NCBI GenBank assembly: GCA_021324155.1
Contig: JAJPJQ010000031.1
Coordinates: forward strand, 89,566 to 153,565
Length of the DNA: 64,000 bases
Reading direction: 5' to 3'
DNA from: Pseudomonadota bacterium
Lineage (GTDB): Bacteria > Desulfobacterota > Binatia > UBA9968
Under the pieces are notes generated by a model. The model saw only the letters and a program-made list of their open reading frames with translations. It was not told the origin of the DNA and made no database searches. This document shows, piece by piece, positions 62,903 through 64,000 of the stretch; positions within the stretch are counted from its first letter, which is position 1, and each line of letters opens with the position of its first letter. Position numbers and translations under genes: made by a program.

Positions 62903-63638
62903 CGAGATCGCCCCAAAGAAATTGCGCGAGCGCGACGGCAGCGAACGCCGCGGTCTCGGTGCGCAGGGTGCGCTGGCCAAGGCCAATAGAACAAAAACCG
63001 TGGTCTTTCGCGAGCGCCGCCTCGTCCGCCGAAAATCCGCCCTCCGGGCCGACCACGAGAAGAAGCGAAGCGATGCGTGGATTTTGCGCGTGCAATTGCC
63101 GCAGGCCTTTCCCCTGCTCGTTTTCCCAAAAGATAATCTTGAGATCAGCCTCTAGCGGAGGCCCGACGAGCTCTGAAAAATCGATCAGTTCATGGATCTC
63201 CGGCACGCGGGTGCGGCCGGACTGCTTCGCCGCGCCGAGCGCGATGCGGCGCCAGCGCTCGCGACGCCGCATTGCCGCGTCGCGGTCGAGCTTCGGTATG
63301 GTGCGGCCGCAGACGAACGGGACGATCGCGGCGACGCCGAGCTCGGTCGCTTTCTCGACCACGAGGTCGAGCTTGTCGCCTTTGCCGAGCGCCTGCGCCA
63401 GTGTGACGGCCAGCGGCGATTCGCGCTCGGGACGCCATGATTTCGCGATCGCGATGTCCGCCGCGCCGGCGGAGTAGGACGCGATGGCTGCCTCGTGCTC
63501 GAAGCCTTCGTCGTCGAATAAAGTGACGGCGTCGCCCGGGCCGAGGCGCAGGACCTTGCGCATGTGCTCGAGCTCGGCGCCGGCGAGCGTCGCGCGGCCG
63601 TTTTGAATATTTTTTTTCGCTATGAAGAAGCGCGCCAC
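62898..63638 (-). CDS. rsmE: 16S rRNA (uracil1498-N3)-methyltransferase RsmE
   Basis: A 246-residue SPOUT methyltransferase. An N-terminal PUA-like domain (HMRKVLRLGPGDAVTLFDDEG) precedes the knotted SPOUT domain with LAQALGKGDKLDLVVEKATE, VVGPEGGFSADEAALA and SIGLGQRTLRTETAAFAAVA, the SAM-binding knot. It methylates U1498 of 16S rRNA. It follows prmA by 2 bp, a common pairing of ribosome modification genes. Confidence 0.95.
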   Translation of the reverse strand: MARFFIAKKNIQNGRATLAGAELEHMRKVLRLGPGDAVTLFDDEGFEHEAAIASYSAGAADIAIAKSWRPERESPLAVTLAQALGKGDKLDLVVEKATELGVAAIVPFVCGRTIPKLDRDAAMRRRERWRRIALGAAKQSGRTRVPEIHELIDFSELVGPPLEADLKIIFWENEQGKGLRQLHAQNPRIASLLLVVGPEGGFSADEAALAKDHGFCSIGLGQRTLRTETAAFAAVALAQFLWGDLG

Positions 63639-63640
63639 GC

Positions 63641-64000
63641 CTAACTCTTTTTCTTAAGCAGCAGGGTAGCCCATTCTTGACCGCGCCGCCGTCGGACGAT
63701 CTTGAAACGCGCGGGGACGAAGCGGCGCACGATGTCATCGGCTTGCCAATAAAGAATGCCCGAAAGCACGAGATAGCCGCCGGGGGCGACGCGCGAGGCG
63801 AGCGCGTCCGCCAGCTCGAGGATCGTTTCGGCGATGAGGTTGGCGATGACGATACCGAAGCGCCCGCCGAGCTTATCGACCCCGGCGCGCGCGAGTCGGA
63901 TTTGCCGCGCGACGCCGTTGATGCGTATGTTGTCGCGCGCGACTTTGAGCGCCACCGGGTCGTTGTCAAGCGCGACGACCGAGGCGGCGCCGAGCCTGGC
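63641..64000 (-). CDS. prmA: Ribosomal protein L11 methyltransferase PrmA, N-terminal part outside the window
   Basis: The frame is open to base 64000 and 119 residues are visible of a protein that is usually about 290. They include the SAM-binding end of the Rossmann domain (ASVVALDNDPVALKVARDN) and the catalytic VIANLIAETILELA (NxxA/NPPY-like position). PrmA trimethylates L11. It lies directly upstream of rsmE in the same operon. Confidence 0.92.
   Translation of the reverse strand, partial: ARLGAASVVALDNDPVALKVARDNIRINGVARQIRLARAGVDKLGGRFGIVIANLIAETILELADALASRVAPGGYLVLSGILYWQADDIVRRFVPARFKIVRRRRGQEWATLLLKKKS

Overview
The window is a high-GC, densely coded bacterial chromosome segment with no rRNA, CRISPR array or recognisable insertion sequence. 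Tungsten/iron/nitrate-type solute-binding proteins, a CoxL/M/S-type molybdenum hydroxylase, a LeuCD-like hydratase, MsrPQ, a Cys-rich small exported protein family and SECIS-dependent UGA decoding suggest an uncultured soil or subsurface deltaproteobacterial-type lineage (Binatota, Rokubacteria/Methylomirabilota or similar). That placement is inference from gene content; no phylogenetic marker was aligned.

Layout. 1-2.2 kb: catabolic genes (Asp/Glu racemase-type protein, cyclase-family hydrolase, quinone oxidoreductase). 2.3-6.2 kb: a compact ECF sigma/anti-sigma regulon. Four copies of one promoter-like motif (GGAAT, 16-17 nt, GGTC) sit before two paralogous small exported proteins, the sigma gene itself and a beta-propeller/cupredoxin pair. 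6.2-8.6 kb: HtpX protease and a TerC/Alx membrane protein. 8.7-27.2 kb, minus strand: a hybrid NRPS/PKS cluster. Its transcription order is a loader with two fused adenylating domains and a carrier protein, a glycine-type NRPS module, a KS-AT-KR-ACP module, a putative Fe/2-oxoglutarate oxygenase, a terminal NRPS module whose thioesterase has Cys as nucleophile, and a cyclic-peptide-type ABC exporter. A simple reading gives acyl-Gly-C2(beta-OH)-(Ile-like), i.e. a statine-like 4-amino-3-hydroxybutyryl core.

27.7-39.1 kb, minus strand: a catabolic island with a B12-independent methionine-synthase-like protein, an isocitrate-lyase-family protein, iron-type solute-binding proteins, LeuCD-like hydratase and a three-subunit molybdenum hydroxylase. 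It is interspersed with at least three decayed genes, and the Mo subunit lacks the family's catalytic Glu. 39.1-41.3 kb: msrP-msrQ followed, with a 4-bp overlap, by a thioredoxin-fold gene. That gene carries an in-frame TGA exactly at the first Cys of its CxxC motif, followed by a hairpin resembling the E. coli fdhF SECIS. It is the strongest novel candidate here: an exported selenocysteine redoxin coupled to methionine sulfoxide repair.

41.3-54.3 kb, minus strand: two alpha-glucan enzymes, a double VOC protein, GMC oxidoreductase, DM13 and spondin-domain proteins, FMN reductase, a GlcG/lectin/SMP-30 fusion with a stand-alone GlcG, and an aquaporin. 54.4-60.5 kb: glucose dehydrogenase, sugar nucleotidyltransferase, a second ECF sigma/anti-sigma pair plus a paralogous anti-sigma-like protein, a STAS protein, and a divergent sigma-54 activator broken by a single TAA, with a 35-bp perfect inverted repeat between them. 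60.6-64 kb: tRNA-Phe, glutathione synthetase, a decayed S23/four-helix-bundle gene bracketed by 23-bp imperfect inverted repeats, an RDD protein, rsmE and the C-terminal part of prmA.
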